From: Podochytrium sp. JEL0797
Taxonomy: Eukaryota; Chytridiomycota; Chytridiomycetes; Chytridiales; Chytriomycetaceae
Direction: 5' to 3'
Length of the DNA stretch: 34,761 bases
Assembly: GCA_027596195.1 (NCBI GenBank)
Contig: JADGJG010000167.1
Coordinates: 1-34,761 of the forward strand
Below are positions 19,353-29,490 of this stretch, piece by piece; within the stretch, counting starts at the first letter, position 1; each line of letters starts with the position of its first letter. Below the pieces are notes generated by a model, which was not told the DNA's origin, searched no databases, and worked only from the letters and a program-made list of their open reading frames with translations. Made by a program: the position numbers and the translations under genes.

Positions 19353-20096
19353 ATGTCAGACCTTAACTGGTGCGTTTCCCCCCGCCTTCTCTTCCCAAAG
19401 CCACTCAAAACACTCACCGACCCATGTTTCAGGTGCTCGTGCGGCCGAACTGCCCAAGAAAGTTCTCTCTATTGCTCGACAATCTGCCGAGACAAGGACC
19501 ACCATCAGCTTCAGAACCCGCACGAAGAATTCTCGTGGTCCCTCGACAGCGTGGAAGCTGAAGCCAACCCCATCGCATTTTTCCCGCACAATCACGTCCA
19601 AAACGTGCTCAACTCGCCTCGATCACCCTTCATCAACCCGGCCCTCCTGCCTCCTTCAGCTGGATCGCCCCGCTTCTCGGCTTCTAAACGCAACTCGCCG
19701 TTCGCCTTCACGCCGACCCAGCTTGCCCAGAATGGAGGTGGCGGCGGGTCCGGAACACCCGTGATTCCCTTCTTGGCCCTTCCTGGATCCGAGATTGAGC
19801 TTCCGGCGGCAGCATCCACGGCAACCCGATCGGCGAACTCTCACCCACCTGCGGCACCACAGCGACTCAGAAGTCCATTCTCGAACCCGACACCGGCTCA
19901 GAAGCTGACTTCAAGCCCGCAATTTATTGGCACAAGCAGTCCAAGGTTCGCACCGCTCAGTCCGTATTTGAAGGGAATCGCAGAAATCAATGGCAACATC
20001 GCGTCTGTTGATGGGACGATGATGACTGTGGTAGGGGCACATTCGACAACAGACGATGTTTATGTGTCGCTGGCGTTCAATAATCGCAGAAAGTAG
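19353..20096 (+). CDS. Ecl1-like zinc protein, array copy 5 (longest)
   Basis: Exons 19353-19369 and 19433-20096 give 226 residues. Exon 1 encodes MSDLN plus part of Trp; exon 2 begins CSCGRTAQESSLYCSTICRDKD. The 63-nt intron is a multiple of three and has no stop, so retention would keep the frame, but splicing restores LNW-C-x-C as in all other copies. A long Ser/Pro-rich middle has repeated SP sites (SPRSPF, SPRFS, SPQF, SPRF, SPYLKG), likely targets of proline-directed kinases. The C-terminus DDVYVSLAFNNRRK carries the family motif. A poly(A) signal AATAAA lies at 20163-20168. Confidence 0.74.
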   Translation: MSDLNWCVSPRLLFPKPLKTLTDPCFRCSCGRTAQESSLYCSTICRDKDHHQLQNPHEEFSWSLDSVEAEANPIAFFPHNHVQNVLNSPRSPFINPALLPPSAGSPRFSASKRNSPFAFTPTQLAQNGGGGGSGTPVIPFLALPGSEIELPAAASTATRSANSHPPAAPQRLRSPFSNPTPAQKLTSSPQFIGTSSPRFAPLSPYLKGIAEINGNIASVDGTMMTVVGAHSTTDDVYVSLAFNNRRK

Positions 20097-20490
20097 GACG
20101 CATTTTAAAGTGGAAAGGACAATCGATTCATTGACATTTGTTTTTTCTTTCTCTTTGGACCCCAATAAATATGTATTTGCGATTTTTCTCTTTTGGTTTA
20201 TTCTTGAAGGAAAGGAGGAAGGGGGGGTGGCACTCTTTTCACCGTGTCTCTGCGCTTGGGTGGCAGAAGACTTTTGGGGTTGGCGGTTGTGGGTCCCGCG
20301 ACCCATAACTCTTCCTCCGGGCTAACCGTACGCGCCGACAACTCCATCATCTAGCCCCTATCCCATTTTGGGGTGATGATACACTTTTCCCTTTTTTTGA
20401 AGTGAGAAGTGCCGGCCTTAATCGGCGAAACATCCACGCGTCCCACTCGCCCGCCTCCTTCTGATGGATTCGCTCTCTCTGCCTTTCCCT

Positions 20491-20712
20491 TTACACGTCT
20501 ATTTGCCGCTCGAGCAACTCAAAATGGCTTGAATGTGGCCCACTTTCAAAACGCGAAAACCAATCCCTCTCAACTCGTTCAGTTGCTTGTTCAAGCTGTT
20601 CAGGGAAGCGGGGGATATTCACCTTGAACTGTTGCGACAGACACCGAATTAACTGCACGCGGATATCAAGGTACTTAGAATTTTGGGCGAAGAGGAGCCG
20701 ATTCTTTGTGAT
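20491..20712 (-). pseudogene. Coding-like orphan frame without start codon
   Basis: Between copy 5 and fumarase, the minus strand has 73 open codons and a stop, with protein-like composition: NRLLFAQNSKYLDIRVQ, IPRFPEQLEQATERVERDW, HFELLERQIDV. There is no Met at its head. It may be a terminal exon of an unrecognised gene or a gene fragment. I do not recognise the family. Confidence 0.3.
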
Positions 20713-20939
20713 TCACGGTTACGTTGCCTATTTCCCTGCGTTTACCATTATTCAAAAATCAAGGGAAGATTTGTAGGTGCGATGTAGTTCTTCCAAATGA
20801 ATAAACCGAATTATAAAAGGGTTCTTTCGTCCCTCGTGGCAAACCGCGCCGCGACGAGGTGGCTTCCGAAGTGGCTGGCACTCGAACTTCGCCTCCGCGT
20901 TTTTTTCGAAGCCCCCGAAAAAACAACAGCAAAATCAGC

Positions 20940-22815
20940 ATGCAAGCGAAAGTGGTGAGCTCTCCAGCGCAGCGCAGTCAGAGCCTTTGATCGAAGGAAG
21001 AGAGACTTCTGCTTCACTCATTTGACCCACCGCTTACCAGTTGTATGTGGCCTTCTGCGGGAAGCTGCACAAGCATGATCCAATTTTGCTTTTCTTCCCT
21101 CCCTTCCCAATTTATCCCCTCTTCCCTCATACCTTCTTAGCCTGTGAACTCTAGACTGTTTCCCTCCTGGTCTCTTGCCGGGGTACGATGAATTAATATT
21201 CTTTAATCTCAATCCAGGGTCAATTCCGTGTCGAACGAGACACCTTTGGTGAACTCAATGTCCCTGCGGACCGCTACTGGGGCGCTCAAACCCAAAGGTA
21301 AGCACAAGCGAAGTCGGCGCATTTTTTTTTCTTTCGCGTGTTTTGATCACCAAAACCACGCCTGAAACTCATCCATCTCACCCCCCAGATCCCTCCAAAA
21401 CTTCAAAATCGGCGGCGACTCCGAGCGCATGCCCGAGCCCGTCATCAAGGCCTTTGGAATCATCAAAAAGGCGTGCGCCCAAGTCAACATGACGACTGGA
21501 CTCGACGCCACCATCGGAAACGCCATCGTCACGGCCTCGGACGAAGTCATCTCAGGCTCCCTCAACTCCCACTTCCCCCTCGTCGTGTGGCAAACTGGGT
21601 CCGGAACCCAATCCAACATGAACGCGAACGAGGTCATTTCGAACCGCGCGATTGAGCTGTTGGGTGGGGAGTTGGGCAGCAAGAAGCCCGTGCACCCCAA
21701 CGACCATGTGAACCAGGGCCAGAGCTCGAATGACACGTTCCCGACTGCGATGCACGTCGCGGCTGTGGATGAGATTTCGAACCGCTTGGTTCCCGCATTG
21801 GAGCACTTGCATGCCGCGATGGAGGTGAAGGTCAAGGCCTTTGATCACTTGATCAAGATTGGGAGAACTCATTTGCAGGATGCTACTCCCTTGACGCTCG
21901 GTCAAGAGTTTTCTGGGTATAGTCGATTTTTTTGTGTGAATGTGTGCATCCAGGGGTGCTTGCAATGCCTGTGTGCATCTTTTCCTCTCCTGTGTTTGAT
22001 TTCTCATCCCTCTTCACCAAACACCCAGATACTCGACCCAAATCGAATACGGAATCCACCGCGTCAAGCAAACCCTCCCGCGCCTCTGTCAACTCGCGCA
22101 AGGAGGAACCGCCGTCGGCACGGGACTCAACACCAAAAAGGGCTACGACGTTCAAATCGCGAACCAAATCGCCAAAATCACTGGCCTCCCCTTCATCACG
22201 GCCCCCAACAAGTTTGAAGCCCTCGCCGCCCACGACGCCATCGTCGAAGCCTCAGGCGCCTTGAACGTTCTCGCATGCTCCCTCAACAAAATCGCTAACG
22301 ACATTCGTCTCCTCGGATCTGGACCCCGCTGCGGCCTCGGCGAACTCCAGCTTCCCGAAAACGAGCCTGGCAGCTCCATCATGCCGGGAAAAGTGAACCC
22401 CACGCAGTGCGAGGCCATGACGATGGTCTGTGCGCAAGTGATTGGGAACCACACGGCCATCAGTGTCGCGGGGGCGCAGGGTGCGTTTGAGCTCAACGTT
22501 TTCAAGCCCGTCATGATTCGAAATCTCCTCCAATCGATTCGTCTGCTTGCGGACGCGTCCGTGTCGTTCACGGACAACTGTGTGGTTGGGATTGAGGCCA
22601 ACGAGAAGAGAATCAACGCGATCATGAACGAAAGTTTGATGCTCGTGACGGCCTTGAACCCGTACATTGGGTACGACAATGCGGCCAAGGCGGCCAAGAA
22701 GGCGCACAAGGAAGGAACCACGTTGAAGGAGAGTTGCATGTCGCTTGGGTTGTTGAGTTCGGAGGATTTTGACAAGTGGGTGAGACCCGAGCAGATGATT
22801 GGACCGTCCGAGTGA
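20940..22815 (+). CDS. FUM1: Fumarate hydratase, class II
   Basis: Exons 20940-20954, 21218-21297, 21389-21916 and 22029-22815 give 469 residues. The enzyme interconverts fumarate and L-malate in the TCA cycle and in cytosolic fumarate disposal. Seen: [82 protein letters not shown] and the superfamily signature [11 protein letters not shown] from residue 322. Length is typical. The first exon is five codons (MQAKV), followed by a 263-nt intron, so this product has no mitochondrial leader. An alternative upstream exon could supply one, but I found none in frame. AATAAA at 22829-22834. Confidence 0.95.
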
Positions 22816-23206
22816 TGTGGAGTGAGGAAATAAAGTTGAATTTGTACAATCTGCTTCGCGAGTTTTCCTGCCTGTGCCCTGTTGTTCAAGTGTGCCTATT
22901 GCCTTCTCCGACGGGAACACGGAACCAAAATGCGCGGCAACAGAGCGCATATGATTGCATGCTTTTTGCCCCTTGGAATAGGGGTCACGCTGGTTGGGCC
23001 CATCAAAGTTTGGCTCGCGGGAGGAGAAGCAGGAAGAGTCAGTGACGCGGGATGATTCGCTGCAAGAAAAGGGGCGGCCGATAAACTCTAACAAAATACC
23101 CTATCCGGATTATTAATACGCGAGGTGACTATGTTTGACGCGTGAATAAAGTCAGAAAATTGTCAGTTTGGTTTTCAACAGAAAATCTTTATTCAAACGC
23201 GTTTCC
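22816..23206. other. Intergenic region, fumarase to NIPA-like gene
   Basis: It contains the fumarase poly(A) signal at 22829-22834 and the upstream region of the transporter gene. No other feature is seen. Confidence 0.35.
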
Positions 23207-25542
23207 ATGTCAAGCTCAACAACCGCTTCCGAACCAGACTGGCACAAACCTGTTGGGATCTCCCTCGCATTGCTGTCTGGAGTATTCATCGGTTCGTCCT
23301 TCATTCTCAAGAAGAAGGGGTTGTTGGACGCGAAAAAAAAGCACGGAGAGATCGGAAGCGGTCATGCATACATGAGTAGTCCATTGTGGTGGGTTGGATT
23401 GGCCCTCAGTACGTTGGTTTATCCCACTTTCTCTCTCAATCACTGATTCCCGCTCGTTGAAACAGTGGCGCTTGGTGAAATGTGTAATTTTGGAGCCTAC
23501 GCGTTTGTTCCCGCGATTCTGGTCACTCCTTTAGGTGCTCTAAGCGTTGTTATCAGCGCAATACTGTCTTCCTACTTTTTGGAAGAGCATCTCAACTTTT
23601 CGGGCAAAATTGGCTGCGCGCAGTGCGTGATTGGAGCGACCATAATTGTATTGAATGCCCCCGAAACGAGTAGTGCTCAAACCATGCCCGAATTTTTCGC
23701 TTACGTCGTCGCGCCTGGGTTTTTGGTTTATTGTGGCATTTTGATGTTTGTCATTTTGTACTTGATTTATCAAGTATCTCCTCGCTATGGATCAAAATAT
23801 CCGATTGTCTATATATCTATATGCAGTATGGTTGGCTCGTTTCTGGTTGTCAGCATTCAAGGTGAATAGAATCGCGCGCGTCGTTGTGTGAAGTACAACT
23901 CACGCTCGGTTGTTTATAAGGTTTCGGAACATCCATTGTATACAGCAGTGCCCATTGGAATGATGACAATCAGTTTCGATACTGGACAATGTACCTTCTC
24001 CTTGGTTTCGTTGTGTTTTCCGTCGTATCCCAGATCCACTTCCTCAACAAAGCTCTGAACCAGTTCTCCACAGCCATCGTGACCCCCGTTTATTACGTGT
24101 TCTTTACGACCATGACGCTCCTTACAAGTGCAGTGTTGTTTCAGGGATTCCCGGTCGGTTCTGTGACTAGTGGGCTCATGATGATTACTGGATTTCTCGT
24201 GATTGTGGGAGGTGTCGCACTATTGTTTGAGTATAATGCACAAATGAATGCCATTCGAGAATTGGAAAAGCAGGAGCAAAAAGCTCTCTCTGCGAGTGGG
24301 GTTGTCGGATTGGGCGATGAAAAAGTTGACGGAGAGGAGTCGGAAGGCTCAGATTCAGATGACGAAATGTTCCCGCAAGAAGGTTCCGAGTCAGAAAGTG
24401 AAGGGGATGACTTGCTGGGATTCAGCGACGATGATGGGATGGCGAGCATTGTCAATTTGGATCCATCTGCTAGAATCAGAAAGAGTAATCTTGGAGCTTC
24501 TTCGATATTTAGCCTATTTGGTTCAAGGAAAGTGAGCTTGGACACGGAGGCTTTGGCAGACACGGGTAGCTCGTCCGTTCATACAAAAGTGTCGCTGAAG
24601 CAAATTGCCGAAACCAAACACCAAATGATTCGAGAAAGAATGATGGAGAACGGAGAAGATATCACTCCAGAGGATCAACCAACAACACTGTGGAATACTT
24701 TCAATCGAAATTATTCAGGTTCTGTGTCTGCACCGGCAAACACAGCCGCGGATTCAAACCAGCAACCTCCTTTACCCAGCCAACCATATCATTCAAGCCT
24801 CAGACCATCAAGCATTGAAACTCAAAGTATTTCACCTACGATTGCATCTTCGACGCGCAATCATCATGCCCACTTTGCCCCGACATTTGCGCCACCTCCA
24901 CCGACTCAGTTACCAAATGCATCATATCTGAGTCACCCACAGCAAAATACACACCGGCCTGTCAGCCCCTATCACCCAGGACCCATCCCATCCAATGTCA
25001 GAATGCCAAACCACATCCCTCCACCTGCTTCGCCAAACCAGAGAGCTCAATCAGCCAATTATGGCATGCAACGTGCACCAAATACGCCTACATATTTATT
25101 AGATTCCTCCAGATCTGGAATTCGACCTCAACCAGCGGGTGGAGGATTTCAAGATCGAACTCATCGAACGTTCGTTCCGCTGAACGACATCCAAGCCCCC
25201 CCACGCTCACCAATTGATGGTCGGAATACAAGACCGTACTATGTGCCTATGCCACAGACCCCATCCGGAAATCCTTCTCCGTATCAACATCAACCCAGAA
25301 GACCGAACGGTCCTTCCGTTCACTTTCGGCCACAACCCAGGCCATACCAAGCACAACCTCTATCGCAACAGTATACGCCAGCCTATCGACCACCACCAAA
25401 TCCGCAGCAATACCAACGTCAAATGGGCTTTGTCCCTTCTTCACAACTTGGAGGGAACTCGATGATGCCGCAGCCGCGTTCCGTGTCAACTCCAGCTGCG
25501 ACAGCCCCAATCGTGACAAGCCCCACATTAAAAAAAGAATAA
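23207..25542 (+). CDS. NIPA-type magnesium transporter with long tail
   Basis: Exons 23207-23408, 23466-23861 and 23921-25542 give 739 residues. Introns are 57 and 59 nt. The first ~305 residues are the NIPA (DUF803) transporter, a drug/metabolite-transporter-like fold with about nine membrane segments: [75 protein letters not shown], and the last segment at about 285-303. The family moves Mg2+ and related cations at endosomal or plasma membranes. The remaining ~430 residues are disordered: an acidic Ser/Glu/Asp stretch at about 330-380, then Pro/Gln/His-rich sequence to the end. The start is chosen at the first ATG giving the conserved head. The stop is 26 bp from the stop of the converging kinase gene. 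Confidence 0.85.
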
Positions 25543-25555
25543 AATAGTATTTATT
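25538..25555. terminator. Back-to-back poly(A) signals of convergent genes
   Basis: AATAAA on the plus strand (25538-25543) overlaps the transporter stop codon, and TTTATT at 25550-25555 is AATAAA for the minus-strand kinase, 12 bp past its stop. The 3' ends of the two mRNAs must overlap. Confidence 0.6.
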
Positions 25556-25567
25556 AATTAAGGCAAT

Positions 25568-27218
25568 TCAGACCTCCGTCACGATAACTTCAGGAAAATC
25601 AATCGGTTGCAAAGGCTCTTCGGCAATGTCCTTGGGTTGCAAAGGAGACCACTTTTCGTTTGTGGCATCGTTCATCGAGACCACTTTTCGCGACCGTTCG
25701 CGAAGAGAGCTATTTGCAGACAGCTGGCGAACTCGAGGATTCAAGCAAATTTCCATATCCGCAATTGACTTTTTATCACAACATGAGCTGACTGTGGACG
25801 TCACAATTCGGTCGACGGAAGACTGAGTTCTGATCGAAGCTGAATCAACTGTTTCTGAATAATGCATGGATTTCATAATGTTTGCTGGGGGAATGGCCCG
25901 CGTGTGGTCGTAATCGCCGAATTCGTCTACAAACATTTTCATCTGTGTTTGTGTTTCTGACGGTGTGACTGGGAAAAAATGCGTTTAATAAGTAATGCTC
26001 AAACGTCAGAAGAGGTACCTGAGCGTGTTGTTCCTTTTGAGGTCCCTGTCGACGCTTTGCTGCTGAGACTGCTCATTTTTCTGACTGGCCTGCTCGGAAG
26101 AGGGCACTCTTCTGAAAACAGCACTTCTTCCATGTTCAAAACGCGATTGTAAAACGCGCATTTTTTTGTCTAAGGAAGAATCAGAACGAGAAGGGAATCA
26201 GAAGTCGGGAGCTCACATCTGGGATAAAGGGAACTAGCACTTCATGCTTTAACACCTTTTGCCAATCCCATCCAATGAACCAGTTGTGAGACTTGATTGC
26301 TTCGTATCCTCCGCACTCATTTGATCCAAAACGAAATGCGGGGTCCTTCTCCAGCAAACCCGTTAAAACTAGTCGCGCTTCGTGAGACACTGCCTCAGTG
26401 AGTGGAAATTTGGGTTCATCATTTGTGATAGCTTTCTTGATATCTCTGTCTCGTTCTCTTTCAAACGGCGTCTTTCCGAATAACATCTCGTACGTCATAA
26501 CACCCAGACTCCACCAATCAACGACATTGGAATAACCCACCTGGCTCAATATTTCGGGTGCTGTGCGTGTGTGTGAGTGTGTATTTATATTTCTTTTTTT
26601 CTTCCTTACCCATATATTTCAAAGTTCCTGATTTGGCTCTCATTAGTTTCTCCTCTCGGTAATGGCATGCTAGATTCAGGTCCGTTAAACTAGCGTGTCC
26701 AGTGGCCGAAATTAAAACATTCCCAGGTTTGACATCCCGGTGAACAATCTTCAGCGAGTGCAGATACGACAGTCCGGACGCGATTTCGGCGAAATAAAAC
26801 TTTGCTCTGGCTTCAGGAAATGGACCTCCGAGTTTGAGGTGGAACGCAATATCTCCACCCGGATTCAAATCCAAGACCATCAGCAAATGTAAATCGTCCT
26901 GAAACGCGTATCGGAGGTTGCAGATAAACTGAGACTTTGCTTCTTCAAGCAACTGACGCTCTTGGATCATGTTTTTGGCCAGGCCTTTGGATGCACATAC
27001 TGCCTTATCGATATATTTGAGCGCATATTCGTGCTTCGTTTTTCTGTGCGTCACTATGCAGACTTTGCCGAACGATCCTTTCCCAATGATCCGACCAATC
27101 TCAAAATGAGTGATATCAACTAAAGTCGTTTTGTTATGTCTTTAGAGGACGCGCTTTGTCACTCACCTGGGCCTCCAAAATCGATTGGCGGATCAATGCA
27201 AGATGTACAGGCTCCCAT
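25568..27218 (-). CDS. Ser/Thr kinase, STK32 (YANK) family of AGC kinases
   Basis: Exons 27218-27167, 27119-26610, 26560-26217, 26169-26019 and 25968-25568 give 485 residues. The kinase domain spans about 23-290: GKGSFGKV, catalytic Lys52 (YALKY), HRDVKPGN with Asp146, the Mg-binding motif D164-L-N in place of DFG, GTLKYMAPEILS, DWWSLGVMTYEMLFGKTPF. The opening HFEIGRIIGKGSFGKVCIV and a non-DFG activation motif (DFN in human STK32A) point to the YANK family. The N-terminus MGACTSC fits N-myristoylation at Gly2 with possible palmitoylation of Cys4 or Cys7, so membrane attachment is likely. The last ~130 residues are a Ser/Thr-rich tail with SLSSKAS and basic patches. Substrates are not known to me. 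Confidence 0.82.
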
Positions 27219-27514
27219 GCGGAAGTGAAGAAGTGTCGGGGGAACTTCACGCGATTATCGCTAAATTTTGGGGATTTGCATTGGCAATCTCTTATTCCAG
27301 CAGATTCTTTGGGCAGATTGGCAATCTTTTGTTCAGGCAGAATGCCAAGTCGAGTGATTCCACTTCAAAAAGAACGATTCATTTTCAAATTGACCGATTA
27401 TTAATAACCGGGTTGAAGAGAATGATAGGTTACCAACGCGGTACGGGGAGTTTTTAAAAGTTTATTTCGAAGGGAGGGAATAATGAGTCCGCGCCTCATT
27501 CATTTCATGACGTA

Positions 27515-27903
27515 TCACATCATTCCATTCTTGTGCATGTAAACAACTGCAAACACAACTGCCATGCCTCCTCCCATGATCCCGTATCTGCGAAGGGGGT
27601 CGATTAAAAGACACGTAAGACACGTTTCGCCTGCGTTTCGCCCGCTCACCCGATCGAATAGGCCCTCTTGCCCTGCTCGTCGATATCCCTCTTGATATCC
27701 TTCACTTCCTGCTCCGTAAACCCGGCCATTGGGTCTTTGAGCGGGGGTTGTTCATACACAGGCTCTCCCTGCTTGGGAACGGGTTTCGGCGACGATCCGC
27801 TGCTTGGCTTGGGGTTCGCGCGGAAGTACGAGAGGCTGCGGGTATTAATGCGCGAGGCTGGGCGGAGAACAGCGCGGGTGGCGAAGCGGGTGACGGAGAG
27901 CAT
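27515..27903 (-). CDS. Small mitochondrial single-pass membrane protein
   Basis: Exons 27903-27650 and 27587-27515 give 108 residues; the 62-nt intron is GT-AG in phase 2. Residues 1-28 form a mitochondrial targeting sequence (MLSVTRFATRAVLRPASRINTR: Arg-rich, Ser/Ala, no acids). A Pro/Lys-rich linker follows, then an acidic helix (FTEQEVKDIKRDIDEQGKRAYSIG), one membrane segment (YGIMGGGMAVVFAVVYMH) and a short KNGMM tail. Layout resembles accessory subunits or assembly factors of the respiratory chain, but I cannot name the family. AATAAA on this strand at 27461-27466, about 50 nt after the stop. Confidence 0.7.
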
Positions 27904-28013
27904 GCGGGAGTTGTGGTTTTCCAATGATTTTTTTCTTTCCTCCTGCCTCCCCCCCTCCCTCCCTCCGTGACCCCGAAGAGATGGTAAATTAATTGTTGTA
28001 TTATTTCTCCACG

Positions 28014-29167
28014 TCACAGTCCCATCAAACTGCCCAGCTTTGAAGGCGGTACATTCACGTTCATTTTCAACTGCCGCAACGCCGCGTTGAACCAAGAGGA
28101 ATCAATTGAACTCCGATTCCCCACAATGATTGTATCCAGGCCCTCCCCGCTGAACAGGAACGAATTCATAAGGGCAAAGAGTTTGGACGAATCGGCCACT
28201 TGGATCGCCCCCGTCATTGGAACAGTGTTGTTGCCTGGCACCATTTTGACATCCAACGCGTCAAAGAATCCAATTGACGCCATGTCCGTATCGAACAAAT
28301 CGAAAGATACGTTGCCCAGTTCAATAGACGTGGTGGCTGGGTTGCAAATGGTTGCAACCGCCTTGGACGGGATGAACCCCGAGTTTGACGCAAACAAATC
28401 CAGGTCGAACGAGTCGATCGAGATGGACTGGAAACCGTCGAATCCAGGCAAGGTGACGACTTTGGAGAACTGAATCTCAGTGACGGAAAGTCCGAGCGCC
28501 TTTCCTGTCGCGACTCCAGACAAGAGCCACGAAAATTCGGCAGAGTTGAGCATCGAGGCGGCAAACTGTGCCATGTTGTCTTTGGACGATACTTGGAACT
28601 CGGTCGCAAATTCAAATGCTCCAGACTTGGGGGACGCGCCCGAAACCGAAATGGGGGGCAGTTGGAGAGTGCCAAGAGGAAGGTCTGCGCCACCGCCGTC
28701 TCGATTTGTCCAGAAAACAGTGACTGGGGTTGGGAAAGAGAGAGTCGCGTCAATTGTGCCGGCGTCCGAGACGGTTCCTGCCCCGCTGATTTGGAAGGTT
28801 TTCTCGGCCATGTTTGTGATGCTTGCACTCGTCAACGCGATTTCAGATCCATCAATGGATAACTGAGCAATGTGAGGGGCCACGACGAACACGGCAATTA
28901 GAGCGAAGGCAACAATCAAGACCACGAGTGCAGCGAGGATTATGACGAGAATCTTCTTGGTCCATCGGATGCCGCAAACGAGTTTGCTTCTTCCTGCAAG
29001 AGTTGGGTTGCGCGTTTCGTTAAGTGAACCGAGTTAATGGACAATAGAAAGACGTGAAGTATACCTGCGTATACCTCTTTCTCAACATGGAAAGGGGATT
29101 TGTTGTCGGACCGACTGGAGCATGTGGGGGAGGATTCCGTTTCGGTTGGCTTGGGAGACGACAACAT
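28014..29167 (-). CDS. DUF3712 / Tag1-like membrane protein, short paralog
   Basis: Exons 29167-29065 and 28993-28014 give 360 residues. The 71-nt intron (GCAG|GTATAC...TTGCAG) is phase 1 and sits at the same place as in the neighbouring long paralog. A cytosolic head of about 45 residues is followed by VCGIRWTKK and one membrane segment (about 46-68, ending VFVVAPHIAQ). The rest is lumenal: one DUF3712 unit of LEA-like beta sandwich with TIDATLSFPTPVTVFWTN, SKDNMAQFAASML, FSWLLSGVA and MVPGNNTVPMTGAI. In yeast the related Tag1 is a vacuolar membrane protein linked to ending autophagy; localisation here is inferred. The start at 29167 is chosen by comparison with the paralog; an in-frame ATG at 29245 is possible. 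Confidence 0.75.
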
Positions 29168-29490
29168 TGGGTCAATTTGGTTGCAGTTGGGTTGAAAGAG
29201 ACTTGAGTGTGCTTGTGAATGCGCAAACGCGATGATTTGGAGCAATGAAACTAAACAAGCGCAAATCTCAAGTTCAAAATGGCAAGGTTCGGAAACTTTG
29301 TCTCTTTTGATCAGTGATCAACACGAAACAAGAAGGCAGTTAATGCATCTGATGAATAAACAGACCCCCTTTCAGTTGGTTGCTTTAAAAAAGATGGAAA
29401 GGGGGTGAAAAAATACAAGCAGAGAGAGAAAGTGAAGGGACGCCATTCTCATTTTTTAATCTTTTCTATATCATACACGGAATGAAAAAA
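29168..29490. other. Intergenic region between DUF3712 paralogs
   Basis: The 323-bp gap serves as promoter of the short paralog and 3' region of the long one, both on the minus strand. No other feature is recognised. Confidence 0.35.

Noticed and set aside
19353..19432. Reading copy 5 as an intronless gene
   Set aside because: The frame is open, but splicing 19370-19432 restores the LNW-C-x-C junction and intron position seen in all four other copies.
22152..23094. Minus-strand open frames of 245 and 280 codons opposite fumarase
   Set aside because: The plus strand encodes an unmistakable class II fumarase; the antisense products show no family.
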